Assembly (NCBI GenBank): GCA_020883125.1
Contig: JAHREW010000004.1
Coordinates: 173,082 to 237,081 of the forward strand
Direction: 5' to 3'
Origin: Microcoleus sp. CAWBG506
GTDB lineage: Bacteria; Cyanobacteriota; Cyanobacteriia; Cyanobacteriales; Microcoleaceae
Length of the DNA stretch: 64,000 nucleotides
Within the stretch, counting starts at the first letter, position 1, and every line of letters starts with the position of its first letter. The notes under the pieces were generated by a model. The model made no database searches. It was given only the letters and a program-made list of their open reading frames with translations, and was not told where the DNA came from. Below, piece after piece: positions 41,087 through 50,283 of this stretch. The position numbers were made by a program, and so were the translations under genes.

Positions 41087-42376
41087 ATGTCTAATATTTT
41101 AGAACAAGCGCAAGCCGCTGCCGATCGCCAAAACTGGTCTGAACTTGTCCAATGCTTGCAACAACTGCCACTCAAGGGACAGCAGGCGCTGGAAACACAA
41201 AATTTAGAGAAGGCCGTAAGCTGGGCCATAGAAGTCTTAGAATGGGGCGATTTTCAAGATCGATGGGATATTGCGAAAATATTGCCCAATCTGGGAACTG
41301 CGGCGATCGCACCCTTAATCGATATACTCGAAAACGAAGACGCAGATACCGAAGAGCAGTGGTTCGCCACCCGCATCCTCGGAAAGTTCGATCGCCCGGA
41401 AGTGATTGAAATTTTAGCAAAATTAGTCAAAAATTCCGACGAAGAATTAAGTCAAATCGCAGCGGAAACCCTGGGGAATTTAGGACCAACAGCAGTCGCA
41501 TCCCTAGCAGCTCTGTTATTGCAAGCAGACTCCCGACAGTTTGCAACAGAAGCACTGGCTCAAATTCGCCACACTGAAACCATCGTACCGCTGTTGAGTG
41601 TAGTCGGAGATTCCCAAGTTGCAGTGCGGTTGGCTGCGTGCGAGGCCCTGAGCACCTTTCACGACTCGCGGATTGGGCCGGTATTGATAGCAGCACTCAC
41701 AGATCCAGCCACAGCAGTCAGAAAAGAAGCCGTGCGAGCCCTAGGAGTTCGTTCGTACCTAGATGCAGAATTCGATTTAGTTAATTTGCTGAAACCTTTG
41801 TTGTGGGATATCCGTTTGGAGGTTTGTTACCAAGCTGTGATGGCTCTGGGACGGCTGAAAACTGATGTAGCGGCGGCGGCTTTATTTGAATTATTGCGAT
41901 CGGTAACAACTCCGGTGGAATTGCAAATTGAAACTGTTCGGGCTTTAAGCTGGATGGAAACGAGCGTCGCTTGGGAATATTTGCAACAAGCGCTAACCGG
42001 AGGATTTAGTAACATTAATTCTGCTGTTTGTCAAGAAATTATTACGGTGTTGGGGCGTCTGTCAAAGCCGGAATTAAAAGGCAAAACTGCGAAGATTCTG
42101 ATCGATTTTCTCGAAAGTAGTCATGCCGCAGCCCCGCAGGTGGAAGTCCAACAATCTTTAGCTTTAGCTTTAGGTCAATTAGGAGATATTAGGGCGCTAG
42201 ATTGTTTGATTCAACTGTTGGCTAACCCAGATACCAGAGTCAGGCTGCACAGTTTATCAGCGCTCAAACAGCTAGGTGAGGCTCAGGTGAAGCAGAAATT
42301 AGAAAGTTTACTGAAAGAAGATAATTTGGAACTGGGGTTGAGAAAGGGAATTGCGATCGCATTGCAAGAATGGTAG
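41087..42376 (+). CDS. HEAT-repeat protein
   Basis: 429 residues with about eight HEAT/PBS-lyase-type helical pairs (for example APLIDILENEDADTEEQWFA, EVIEILAKLVKNSDEELSQI, VAVRLAACEALSTFHDSRIG, IRLEVCYQAVMALGRLKT). In cyanobacteria this repeat occurs in phycobilin lyases and in assembly proteins; the lyase-specific residues are not evident, so a protein-binding scaffold is the safer reading. Monocistronic, with a strong hairpin after the stop. Confidence 0.85.
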   Translation: MSNILEQAQAAADRQNWSELVQCLQQLPLKGQQALETQNLEKAVSWAIEVLEWGDFQDRWDIAKILPNLGTAAIAPLIDILENEDADTEEQWFATRILGKFDRPEVIEILAKLVKNSDEELSQIAAETLGNLGPTAVASLAALLLQADSRQFATEALAQIRHTETIVPLLSVVGDSQVAVRLAACEALSTFHDSRIGPVLIAALTDPATAVRKEAVRALGVRSYLDAEFDLVNLLKPLLWDIRLEVCYQAVMALGRLKTDVAAAALFELLRSVTTPVELQIETVRALSWMETSVAWEYLQQALTGGFSNINSAVCQEIITVLGRLSKPELKGKTAKILIDFLESSHAAAPQVEVQQSLALALGQLGDIRALDCLIQLLANPDTRVRLHSLSALKQLGEAQVKQKLESLLKEDNLELGLRKGIAIALQEW

Positions 42377-42403
42377 GAGCATCAATCAAAAAACAGAATA
42401 CCG

Positions 42404-42436
42404 ATATCCCCGACTTCTTCAATAAGTCGGGGATAT
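42404..42436. terminator. ATATCCCCGACTT hairpin between convergent genes
   Basis: 13-bp perfect arms ATATCCCCGACTT (42404-42416) and AAGTCGGGGATAT (42424-42436) around a 7-base loop. The position between convergent genes suits a two-way terminator, but no long T tract follows and the sequence resembles a dispersed repeat. Confidence 0.45.
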
Positions 42437-42562
42437 ACTTTGGTATCGTCCTGTATTCATCTCTCTTCTCTTCTGGAGACTTTGCGGCCAGAGCGGTTTA
42501 ATCTTTTCCAAACAACCGTAAACAATATTACAGAATCCGTTGGCGAACTTTCTTCGGCTAGA

Positions 42563-43702
42563 TCATCCATGTTCTTTGTGAATTTGCGAGATCGCACTTG
42601 TCACTCGCCCCAAATCCCCATCATTTAAATTAGAACCAGAAGGTAAACAAAGCCCATACTCAAATAACTCTTGGGCTACCGCACCGCCGATACATTCACA
42701 ATCAGCAAAAACAGGCTGTAAATGTAAAGGTTTCCAAACCGGACGAGCTTCTATTTTCTCTTGGGCCAGCGCGAGACGAACCTGTTCTCTATCTGCACCG
42801 AAAGCGGCTGGATCGATTGTCAAACAAGTTAGCCAGCGAGTAGCTTTGCCAAAAGCTGCTTCCGGCATAAATTCGATTCCCGGCAAGTTTCCTAAAGCTT
42901 GTTTGTAAACTTCAAAATTGTGCCTTCTCGCCTGTACTCGCTCTTCCAAAACCCGTAATTGACCGCGACCAATTCCAGCTAAAATATTACTAAGACGGTA
43001 ATTATAGCCAATTTCTGAGTGTTGGTAATGAGGAGCGGGGTCACGGGCTTGGGTTGCCAAGAAACGAGCTTTTTCTATTAGTTTTTGGTCGTCTGAAACT
43101 AACATTCCGCCGCCGGAAGTGGTGATAATTTTGTTACCATTGAATGAGAAAATGCCTATTTTACCAAAGCTTCCAGGCGATAGACCTTTGTAGCTAGCCC
43201 CTAGAGATTCGGCTGCATCTTCTATTAGCGGAATTTCATAAGCATTGCAAGCTGCTAGAATTGGGTCGATGTCGCAACTTTGACCGTAGAGGTGTACGAT
43301 GACAACAGCTTTGGGTAATTTACCAATTTTTGCTCGTTTGTCAAGGGCTTCTCGGAACAAGTTGGGGTCGAGATTCCAAGAAGTGCGATCGCTATCCATA
43401 AAAACAGGTTTTGCGCCAAGATAAGTAATCGGGCTAGCAGTCGCAATAAAAGTCAGAGTCGAGCAAAAAACTTCATCTCCCGCACCGACACCAATTAATT
43501 TGAGGGCTAAATGCAAAGCTGCGGTACCGGAAGTAACAGCCGCTGCGTGTTTAGCGCCAACTACTTCGCAGAATTCTTGCTCGAAAGCGTCTACATGGGG
43601 ACCAACGGGGGCGATCCAGTTGGTGTCAAAGGCTTGTTTGACGAACTCCTGTTCGAGGGAACCCATGTGAGGTGTTGATAGCAGAATTTGTTTTTTCACT
43701 AT
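42563..43702 (-). CDS. DegT/DnrJ/EryC1-type sugar aminotransferase
   Basis: 379 residues from a GTG at 43702 (VKKQILLSTPHMGSLEQEFV), the position where relatives begin. PLP-binding residues are visible: TSGTAALHLALKLIGVGAGD, VIVHLYGQSCDIDPIL, LIEDAAESLGASY and the lysine in FSFNGNKIITTSGGGML. These enzymes add an amino group to a 4-keto or 3-keto nucleotide sugar. It is the last gene of the polysaccharide operon and pairs logically with the 4,6-dehydratase at its head to make a 4-amino-4,6-dideoxy sugar (inference). Confidence 0.9.
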   Translation of the reverse strand: MVKKQILLSTPHMGSLEQEFVKQAFDTNWIAPVGPHVDAFEQEFCEVVGAKHAAAVTSGTAALHLALKLIGVGAGDEVFCSTLTFIATASPITYLGAKPVFMDSDRTSWNLDPNLFREALDKRAKIGKLPKAVVIVHLYGQSCDIDPILAACNAYEIPLIEDAAESLGASYKGLSPGSFGKIGIFSFNGNKIITTSGGGMLVSDDQKLIEKARFLATQARDPAPHYQHSEIGYNYRLSNILAGIGRGQLRVLEERVQARRHNFEVYKQALGNLPGIEFMPEAAFGKATRWLTCLTIDPAAFGADREQVRLALAQEKIEARPVWKPLHLQPVFADCECIGGAVAQELFEYGLCLPSGSNLNDGDLGRVTSAISQIHKEHG

Positions 43703-43810
43703 GTAAAATAAACTGTAAGTAATGTTTCCAATTACCGCTTTGGGGTATTTCAACCTGGAAGCAATAATTTTTCGCAGACTAAGTATACAGCACTTTTAAT
43801 CTGCTGGTTG

Positions 43811-44623
43811 CTAATTGCTTCCACCACAGGGATACAAACCAAATTCATCAGTTATAGACTTACTCAAAAATACCAATCTATACTTAAAAATTTTTTTAAT
43901 GAGAGAGCCAATATCTGTCATCAAATTTGTGTTGATAATCTGTGACGTTATTTGTTTGTTCGCTAAAATATTTTCACCATTTTCAATGGTGTAAACAGAT
44001 CCGACAAAGGGTAAAGGTTGGATATTGGCACCTGGTAACACATTAAAACTATGAGCATACAAGTCAGGATTTTCAAAAAGCAGCTTATGCAAACCATACT
44101 TAATAATCACCGAGGTGCCTGTGGTCTGATTAAAAGTTTTAGTGTTCATGTAAATAATTTTACTATTTTCTCGATAGATGTATCCTTTTCTGAACACCCA
44201 ACCATCACCATCCTCATGTCTATCGACATACTCAGCGAGTTTTTTACTAACACAATCATCAGAATCTACAACCATAATATGTGAAGGCTGAAATTGTTGA
44301 CTAAATTCTATTCCTGTTAAAATCTTTCGGGCTTTGTCTGCATTTTTCAGGACAATTTCTTTGCTATGCAAAGCATAGTCATAACCCTTCAGTCGTTCCG
44401 GTTCGGTGTCCTTATAAATAGGTACGGGAAAATCTACTTCAACATAGTAAATATGAGGATGTTGAAACAGAATATTCGGTTTTTCGTTACAAACCACAAC
44501 TACTCGGAAATTAGGTGATGTTTGGTTACAAGCAGACTTAACGCATCGTTCCACTAATTTAGAGAGGATTTCCCAGGAATTTGTAATTTCCTGACTCTTG
44601 ACCGGTATAATAAAGACAAGCAT
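43811..44623 (-). CDS. GT-A fold glycosyltransferase
   Basis: 270 residues from the ATG at 44623, preceded by AGGAG at 8-base spacing. Family-2-like features: MLVFIIPVKS start, FRVVVVCNEKPN, and the metal-binding acidic motif VDSDDCVSKKLAEYVDRHED. No membrane segment. It would add one sugar to the lipid-linked repeat unit of the polysaccharide locus. It is AT-richer than most genes of the locus. Confidence 0.8.
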   Translation of the reverse strand: MLVFIIPVKSQEITNSWEILSKLVERCVKSACNQTSPNFRVVVVCNEKPNILFQHPHIYYVEVDFPVPIYKDTEPERLKGYDYALHSKEIVLKNADKARKILTGIEFSQQFQPSHIMVVDSDDCVSKKLAEYVDRHEDGDGWVFRKGYIYRENSKIIYMNTKTFNQTTGTSVIIKYGLHKLLFENPDLYAHSFNVLPGANIQPLPFVGSVYTIENGENILANKQITSQIINTNLMTDIGSLIKKIFKYRLVFLSKSITDEFGLYPCGGSN

Positions 44624-44889
44624 GAACATTTCTCCTAGTATTTCATTTTTTTAGGTTGATTAAAACAATTTACCTTAATTAATCAACCATTAATTTATAG
44701 CTCGCCTATTACCTTCTCTCGCACTTAGCATGAGCGAACTCGAACTTGATTTCTGAATTAGATTAATGAAGTTGATTTTTACACAAAAAAATGTGAATAT
44801 TTTAGTATTATAAAGACCTCCCAAAAAAATGTCAAGGTGATGAGGATTAAGTTTGTATCTAAAACCAATATCTTACTCGTAAAACATAA

Positions 44890-45990
44890 CTAATGAGTGG
44901 GTAAAAATACACCCATTTTGGCAGCTACTCGCTCAATATCGTTGTAGGAATAACGATGATCTGTGGGAATTATCAAGAGGCGATTGGATAAATCGAAAGC
45001 CACGGGATCCTTACCCGATACTAGGTCTGGCGGTTGTGGCCAATGAACTGGAGCGAAAATGTTTTCGCCTATCAAAAATCGGCGCAGTTCTTGTCGAATT
45101 TGATGATTTTTACACAGGATAATGCTGTTAAAAGGTACTGCACCTGGTTTCCACTCAGTACAAAGGGGTTGCCAATAGTCATTTTTATTGTTCAATACCA
45201 AATCTAAAAATTTTCTGATGTTGGCTTCTCGCCGTTGCCTCATTTCGTCAATTCTTAAACTTAACACGATACTTTTTGTCAGGGTAGAAATGGCGCGATC
45301 GCCATCATTAATTAGATGTTCCTCGCCTTGCATTTGCAGGATTCGATAGCTATCTTTTGAAATATCCGCACCCATCAAATATGCTCGTTTTAGTAGCATA
45401 GCGGTGAGTTTTTGGGAAGCCGCGGGTGATTCTGATTGAGAAGGTCGAGGAAGTTCCATTTTTTGCCCAGACCACACCATTCCTCCGTCGGGAATAGGGA
45501 GTGTTTTTCGCAGGGATGCCATCGCGTAGTGAGCGCTAGTCTGCTGTGCCCAAAGCGAGAAGGGATCGTGGCTGTGGTCTTCAATTAGGATAATATCTTC
45601 CTGTTGAGTTAGCCAATCTTGCCAAGCTTTCTTTTCTTTCACCCCAAACAAATTAACTGCCAACACCAAATCACCGGCTAAGGGGCGAAGCGTGTTAAAG
45701 TCTGGTCTTGCTTCTGTAGGCAAATCTCGATACCAACACAGGTCGAAAACTCTACTCATTTTCTGTGCCACTTCCATGCAGAAGTAGGTTGGCAAATGCA
45801 GCCTCAATCGAGATCCATCGCCTTTTAACAAACGTTGTATAGACAATAAAACGCCTGTCCCCGTGGCAAATAGTTCATATTTTTCTGGAAATAAAGTTGC
45901 CGATGATGATGGTGCTAGAGCATCATCCGACCAATGGAATTCTGAGCCGAATTCCCATCTTGTTGTGATTGATTCTAATTCCTTATTCAT
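44890..45990 (-). CDS. DegT-fold PLP-dependent aminotransferase-like protein
   Basis: 366 residues from the ATG at 45990, with AAAGG just upstream and an 8-base overlap with the end of the sugar transferase gene. The fold features are YELFATGTGVLLSIQRLLK, LHLPTYFCMEVAQKM, IILIEDHSHDPFS and the likely PLP lysine in ASLRKTLPIPDGGMV. It is more divergent than the DegT protein at 42563, so it may act on another substrate or have lost transamination. It belongs to the same operon. Confidence 0.75.
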   Translation of the reverse strand: MNKELESITTRWEFGSEFHWSDDALAPSSSATLFPEKYELFATGTGVLLSIQRLLKGDGSRLRLHLPTYFCMEVAQKMSRVFDLCWYRDLPTEARPDFNTLRPLAGDLVLAVNLFGVKEKKAWQDWLTQQEDIILIEDHSHDPFSLWAQQTSAHYAMASLRKTLPIPDGGMVWSGQKMELPRPSQSESPAASQKLTAMLLKRAYLMGADISKDSYRILQMQGEEHLINDGDRAISTLTKSIVLSLRIDEMRQRREANIRKFLDLVLNNKNDYWQPLCTEWKPGAVPFNSIILCKNHQIRQELRRFLIGENIFAPVHWPQPPDLVSGKDPVAFDLSNRLLIIPTDHRYSYNDIERVAAKMGVFLPTH

Positions 45991-46621
45991 TACCTTTAAA
46001 TTCTTCGCTTGTAGCATGATATTCTTGGGTGATTTGTTTTTGTCCCAATACTTGACCTACTGTTAGCCAAAGTATTTTCAAATCCAGCCACAGACTCCAA
46101 TGATCGACATACCAAACGTCGAGCCTAAATTTCTCTGACCAATTTGCATCTAGTAGTCGCCGACCGTTCACTTGCGCCCACCCAGTGATACCAGGCATAA
46201 CTTCGTGGCGGCGTGCTTGTTCAGGGCTGTAGCGTTCTAGATATCTTACTAACAAGGGGCGAGGGCCAACCAAACTCATATCCCCTTTGAGAACATTCCA
46301 GAGTTGAGGAAGTTCGTCTAAGCTGGTGCGACGCAAAAATTCACCGATCGCGGTTAATCTTTGTTCATCGGGGAGTAAGTTTCCTTGCCCATCGCAATCG
46401 CTGGTCATGGTGCGAAATTTGTAGAAGCTAAAAATGCGACCGTCTTTGCCGGGGCGCGGTTGCGTAAAAACAATCGGTTGGCCCATACGCATATAAATGG
46501 CGATCGCCACAATTAGTATCGCGGGAGAGAAAGCCAACAGGGCGATCGCAGCAACTAATCTATCTAATACCCACTTAACTAATTTGGCAAATTTGGTGAT
46601 TGGCGATTGGTGATTATTCAT
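45983..46621 (-). CDS. Initiating undecaprenyl-phosphate sugar-1-phosphate transferase (WcaJ/PglC-like)
   Basis: 212 residues from the ATG at 46621 (a GTG at 46648 is possible). One N-terminal membrane helix (about 12-37) and the catalytic signature: KDGRIFSFYKFRTMTSDCDG, LPDEQRLTAIGEFLRRTSLD, ELPQLWNVLKGDMSLVGPRP, GITGWAQVNGRR. It lacks the extra N-terminal membrane domain of long WbaP proteins, so it is the short PglC-type. It links the first sugar phosphate to the lipid carrier, often an amino-dideoxy sugar in this type, which fits the dehydratase and aminotransferases present. Confidence 0.92.
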   Translation of the reverse strand: MNNHQSPITKFAKLVKWVLDRLVAAIALLAFSPAILIVAIAIYMRMGQPIVFTQPRPGKDGRIFSFYKFRTMTSDCDGQGNLLPDEQRLTAIGEFLRRTSLDELPQLWNVLKGDMSLVGPRPLLVRYLERYSPEQARRHEVMPGITGWAQVNGRRLLDANWSEKFRLDVWYVDHWSLWLDLKILWLTVGQVLGQKQITQEYHATSEEFKGNE

Positions 46622-46738
46622 GTTCCCTGATTGATTACTTATTTTCACAGAAACCGTAAACTATTCCTTTGTTCTTGAACTGTCCAACTATCAAATTATA
46701 GTTAGCTGTACATTTTGTTTTCCATCATACAATTATCC

Positions 46739-47806
46739 TCATCCGTTCGAGCGATAGGCCGGAAAAAAATTGGTATTCAGTAGCTTCTCCACCTCAATAT
46801 TCATATATTTTGCACGTAATTTAACTAAATGAAGATATTTTTCTTCATCTGTAATTAAGCGGAGGGTAAAAAAAGTTTGTCTTTCCTTAGAAAAGCCAGC
46901 CTTAAAATCGTAAAGACTATCTTTTGTACCGCCCACACCACCACCTAGATGCAAAACTCGATCGCCCCGTTCCTTAGCCCAGAATCGAACATAATCTAAC
47001 ATTAGAGTGGTGGGTGCTTGTTTCAAAAAGCTTGACTTTGTACCACTTAGGTGAAATTGAACGATGCCACAACATTCAGTAAACAAACCACCACAGGTAA
47101 TTTCCCCATGCAATTCTACCATACATAAATGCAATTTATCTCCTAATGCCTCCCTCATTTTTGCAAAATATTCGACTCCAAAATAATATAAATTTGACGC
47201 GCCCACCCGATCCATTGTCTCTTCATAGACCGCATTAAACTCATTAATATATTCCTCGATCGGAACCATTTTTGCCGAAAATTCTTCGCGTTTTCGTTTA
47301 TTTATTTTATTTCGATGATCTCCTCTAGTTTGATGCCATATTTCACTTTTTTCATGTTCTAAGTTGATAGAAACAGTTTCTCCATTAAGCATAAATAAAT
47401 CCTCATTTTTTACTTGATTAATGTCAAAATTTAAAATAGGATGCAGTCGCACAAAAGCTGAACAAACATTTCTACAGCGCCATTCTTTGATTAATTCCTT
47501 CATTGCTAAATTCAAAAAATTAGGAGTGCTAGCTGCGGATTTATTCAACAAAAATCCGGGATAACCATAGGGCGATATAACATCAAAAATTTCTACTGTA
47601 TCTGCAAATAAATCATCGCAATCTCGCCACAAATAAGGCAAGAAAAATATTTGTTCGCCATCGGAAATCAAAATAGCTTCTGCCTTAGCGTGGGTTCTTG
47701 TTGCTTCTAAATCTACGTAACCAGGCAAATGATAAAAATCGTGGGGTATTTGTTCGAGAGTTTGTATCCACAAAGGATTGCTTGAATTAATAATGTTTAC
47801 TTTCAT
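46739..47806 (-). CDS. FemAB/GNAT-like acyltransferase
   Basis: 355 residues. Features of the FemAB-like GNAT group: WHQTRGDHRNKINKRKREEF (binding region), YEETMDRVGASNLYYFGVEY, TCGGLFTECCGIVQFHLSGT and VLHLGGGVGGTKDSLYDFKA. Enzymes of this kind in polysaccharide loci are thought to acylate amino sugars or add amino acids. It fits after the aminotransferases; the substrate is an inference. Confidence 0.82.
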   Translation of the reverse strand: MKVNIINSSNPLWIQTLEQIPHDFYHLPGYVDLEATRTHAKAEAILISDGEQIFFLPYLWRDCDDLFADTVEIFDVISPYGYPGFLLNKSAASTPNFLNLAMKELIKEWRCRNVCSAFVRLHPILNFDINQVKNEDLFMLNGETVSINLEHEKSEIWHQTRGDHRNKINKRKREEFSAKMVPIEEYINEFNAVYEETMDRVGASNLYYFGVEYFAKMREALGDKLHLCMVELHGEITCGGLFTECCGIVQFHLSGTKSSFLKQAPTTLMLDYVRFWAKERGDRVLHLGGGVGGTKDSLYDFKAGFSKERQTFFTLRLITDEEKYLHLVKLRAKYMNIEVEKLLNTNFFPAYRSNG

Positions 47807-47853
47807 AGATTTGGGATGATTGTTAGTGATATAGAGAGATAAGGTTTCCTAAT

Positions 47854-48981
47854 TCAAAGGGAGCAATAGAGAGATTCATATAGTTCATTAATCGGTTTTT
47901 CGGCATAAGCCATCATCTGTTTTCTTGCTCCTTTACCCATGGTTTTAGCTGACTCTGGATGCTCTAAAATCCAGGTTATTGCCTGGGTCAATGCCTGAAT
48001 ATCTCCCACTTTTACTAAGATACCGTTGCCATTTTGCAACAGATCGCGAGTCCCTCGAATCTCAGTTCCAATCACAGGAACTTCTGCACATAAAGATTCC
48101 ATGACACAATTAGGAAGACCTTCTTGGGACGAAGCCAAGATTGTTGCCACAGATGCCCGCAGCAAAATCGGAATGTCGGAACGTAAACCCAAAAAATGTA
48201 CCTGATTTTTGAGTCCTAAGTTTGATGCTAATTGTTGCATTTCCTCAAACAGAATTCCATTACCCGCGAAGGCTAAATGCACTTCGGTACGTCCTAACTG
48301 GGCAAAAGCCCTAATAATATCTTCTGGTCTTTTGCGGTGTATGAATTCTCCCACAGACAAAAATAAAGGATTTTCCGGTGTCAGTCCCAACTCTTGACGC
48401 ACCCGTATTACCTCTGTTTCAGGAATATTACTGGGATTAAAGCGTTCCACGTTTAAACCAGTTCCGGGGATATAATGAACGCGGTCGGGGGCGATGAGTC
48501 CATAGCGTTTCGCAGCTTCCTCATCTTCGCGATTAACCACAACTAACTCATCGGTCCACAGACCTGCTAATTTTTCGAGAGTCAAGAAAATCGCATTTCG
48601 GTGAGGAGAACCTCCTCGATAAAAGTGAAAACCTTGGGCTGTATAAATGATTTTGACTTTACCTTGCTTGCGTAAATTTTTAAGGCTATAGCGAGCGACA
48701 AAAGCGGCTACAGGTGTAGAAACATTGACCAAATTATAAGATTCTTCAGCCCACACTTTTTGGATTTGTTGGGGCGCGATCGTTAAGTTGCGGGGATCTA
48801 AGGGATTTCTTGACCATTTGACATCCCAAACGCGATCGAATGCTTTTAGATGTTTGGGACTCTGGGACACCCGATCGGCCATCCCATCCACTTGCCACCC
48901 CTGAGCACGCAATTTAGCAGCAATGGGTAAAAAGAAATTCAGGGTTTCTGGGATAGTTGTCACTACTAACAGTTTTTTCAT
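47854..48981 (-). CDS. GT4-type glycosyltransferase
   Basis: 375 residues from the ATG at 48981, overlapping the preceding stop as TAATG. GT-B fold signatures: KKLLVVTTIPETLNFFLPIA start, IIYTAQGFHFYRGGSPHRNA, FLSVGEFIHRKRPEDIIRAF, and ASSQEGLPNCVMESLCAEVP with the EX7E-type site. The GFHFYRGG block resembles enzymes adding to undecaprenyl-linked amino sugars such as PglA/EpsD types. Confidence 0.9.
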   Translation of the reverse strand: MKKLLVVTTIPETLNFFLPIAAKLRAQGWQVDGMADRVSQSPKHLKAFDRVWDVKWSRNPLDPRNLTIAPQQIQKVWAEESYNLVNVSTPVAAFVARYSLKNLRKQGKVKIIYTAQGFHFYRGGSPHRNAIFLTLEKLAGLWTDELVVVNREDEEAAKRYGLIAPDRVHYIPGTGLNVERFNPSNIPETEVIRVRQELGLTPENPLFLSVGEFIHRKRPEDIIRAFAQLGRTEVHLAFAGNGILFEEMQQLASNLGLKNQVHFLGLRSDIPILLRASVATILASSQEGLPNCVMESLCAEVPVIGTEIRGTRDLLQNGNGILVKVGDIQALTQAITWILEHPESAKTMGKGARKQMMAYAEKPINELYESLYCSL

Positions 48982-50174
48982 TATTTTTGTTTTAACCACG
49001 CTTCAGTCATCTCTCGTACATAGCGGTAAAATTCATTCCGCTGTTTCTGGATAATTTCGTCTCGATACTGTTGGGATGTCTCTAGGTTGCGCGCCGACAT
49101 TTCAGTCATCCGTGGCGGGTTAGTCACCACTTCACGAATTTTCCGCGCTAAACCTTCGACATCGCCGGGGGAGACCAAATCTTCTGCTGCCAAAAGTTCT
49201 GGAATCCCTCCCACTGTTGAGCCAATACAAGGCAGAGCTCTGGCCATTGCTTCTACCATTGCCCTAGGTAATCCTTCTTGATGGGAAGGTAAAACGAAAA
49301 CATCTGCTCGATCTAATTCAGTACGCACAGCATTGCCCGCAGTCAACTGTCCGCGGAAACAAACTCGCTCCTCCAATCCACGGGTTTTGGCTCGCGCTTC
49401 GAGTTCTGGTCGGTACTTGCCGTCTCCAACAACCATTAACTTCAGGTCTAATCCTTCCTGCACGCAGACAGCAACGGCATCAATCAGTACGTCGGGAGCC
49501 TTGTAAAGTTGAGCCAGCGAAGCCACCGTAATCAAAATCAGCGGGCGCTTTTCTAGCTGGAGACAGCGAGGAGCAGATACAAAGGTTGACTCGGACAACT
49601 CAGTCATCGAAAAGTGAGTTATGAAAGCGGCTGGATTGGGCGGATATCGGCGTTGAAGCGCTTTTTCTGTAATGTAGGCAGTCGCATTAGCTGCGGTGCA
49701 GTGTTTTCGCAGCCGATGCGGAGACCACCATCGGAAGAACGGGCGCAAAGGACTTTTAACTGAGCCTGGGGCGAAGACATCATAAGGATCGGCGATGACG
49801 TACACGCTATAGGGATGTCCGCTTTTGAGCAGCATCGGTTGGATGCAGTCAGCAATCTGAGAAGCAGCGTAAAAAATGACGGCATCGTTCGCAGCAACTG
49901 CTTGTCTAGCAGTACGCTGAACTTGCGCTGCTTTTAGCAGATACTGCCACGGGCCTATGTAGTAGGGTATAGCCACAAATGAAACTCTTTCACCATCGGC
50001 GTGGAGCCAGTCTGAAGATACGGTGGGGACTTCACGGATGCGGGCTACCACAAGCACTTCATCAAAAACGTCAAAGTAACGCATCCAGTACGAATATGCG
50101 AACATTGTTTGCGTCCATACTGCTCCGTCGGGCGTGCGAACAAAGCGGTGTTCAACAGTTACAACTACTCTCAT
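48981..50174 (-). CDS. GT4-type glycosyltransferase
   Basis: 397 residues from the ATG at 50174 (MRVVVTVEHRFVRTPDGAVW), where relatives begin; upstream open frame looks noncoding. GT-B signatures: ILITVASLAQLYKAPDVLID, VCFRGQLTAGNAV, and LPSHQEGLPRAMVEAMARAL with the donor-site Glu pair. Translationally coupled to the next glycosyltransferase by TAATG. Confidence 0.9.
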   Translation of the reverse strand: MRVVVTVEHRFVRTPDGAVWTQTMFAYSYWMRYFDVFDEVLVVARIREVPTVSSDWLHADGERVSFVAIPYYIGPWQYLLKAAQVQRTARQAVAANDAVIFYAASQIADCIQPMLLKSGHPYSVYVIADPYDVFAPGSVKSPLRPFFRWWSPHRLRKHCTAANATAYITEKALQRRYPPNPAAFITHFSMTELSESTFVSAPRCLQLEKRPLILITVASLAQLYKAPDVLIDAVAVCVQEGLDLKLMVVGDGKYRPELEARAKTRGLEERVCFRGQLTAGNAVRTELDRADVFVLPSHQEGLPRAMVEAMARALPCIGSTVGGIPELLAAEDLVSPGDVEGLARKIREVVTNPPRMTEMSARNLETSQQYRDEIIQKQRNEFYRYVREMTEAWLKQK

Positions 50175-50283
50175 ACAATGGCTAACTCCTTTAACAAAAA
50201 TATTTCTAGATTTGATGGTTTTTTGGTGGTCATTCATCCTGCTAATAGCGATCGCACTTATCAGCAATGGCACTCTGGTATCG

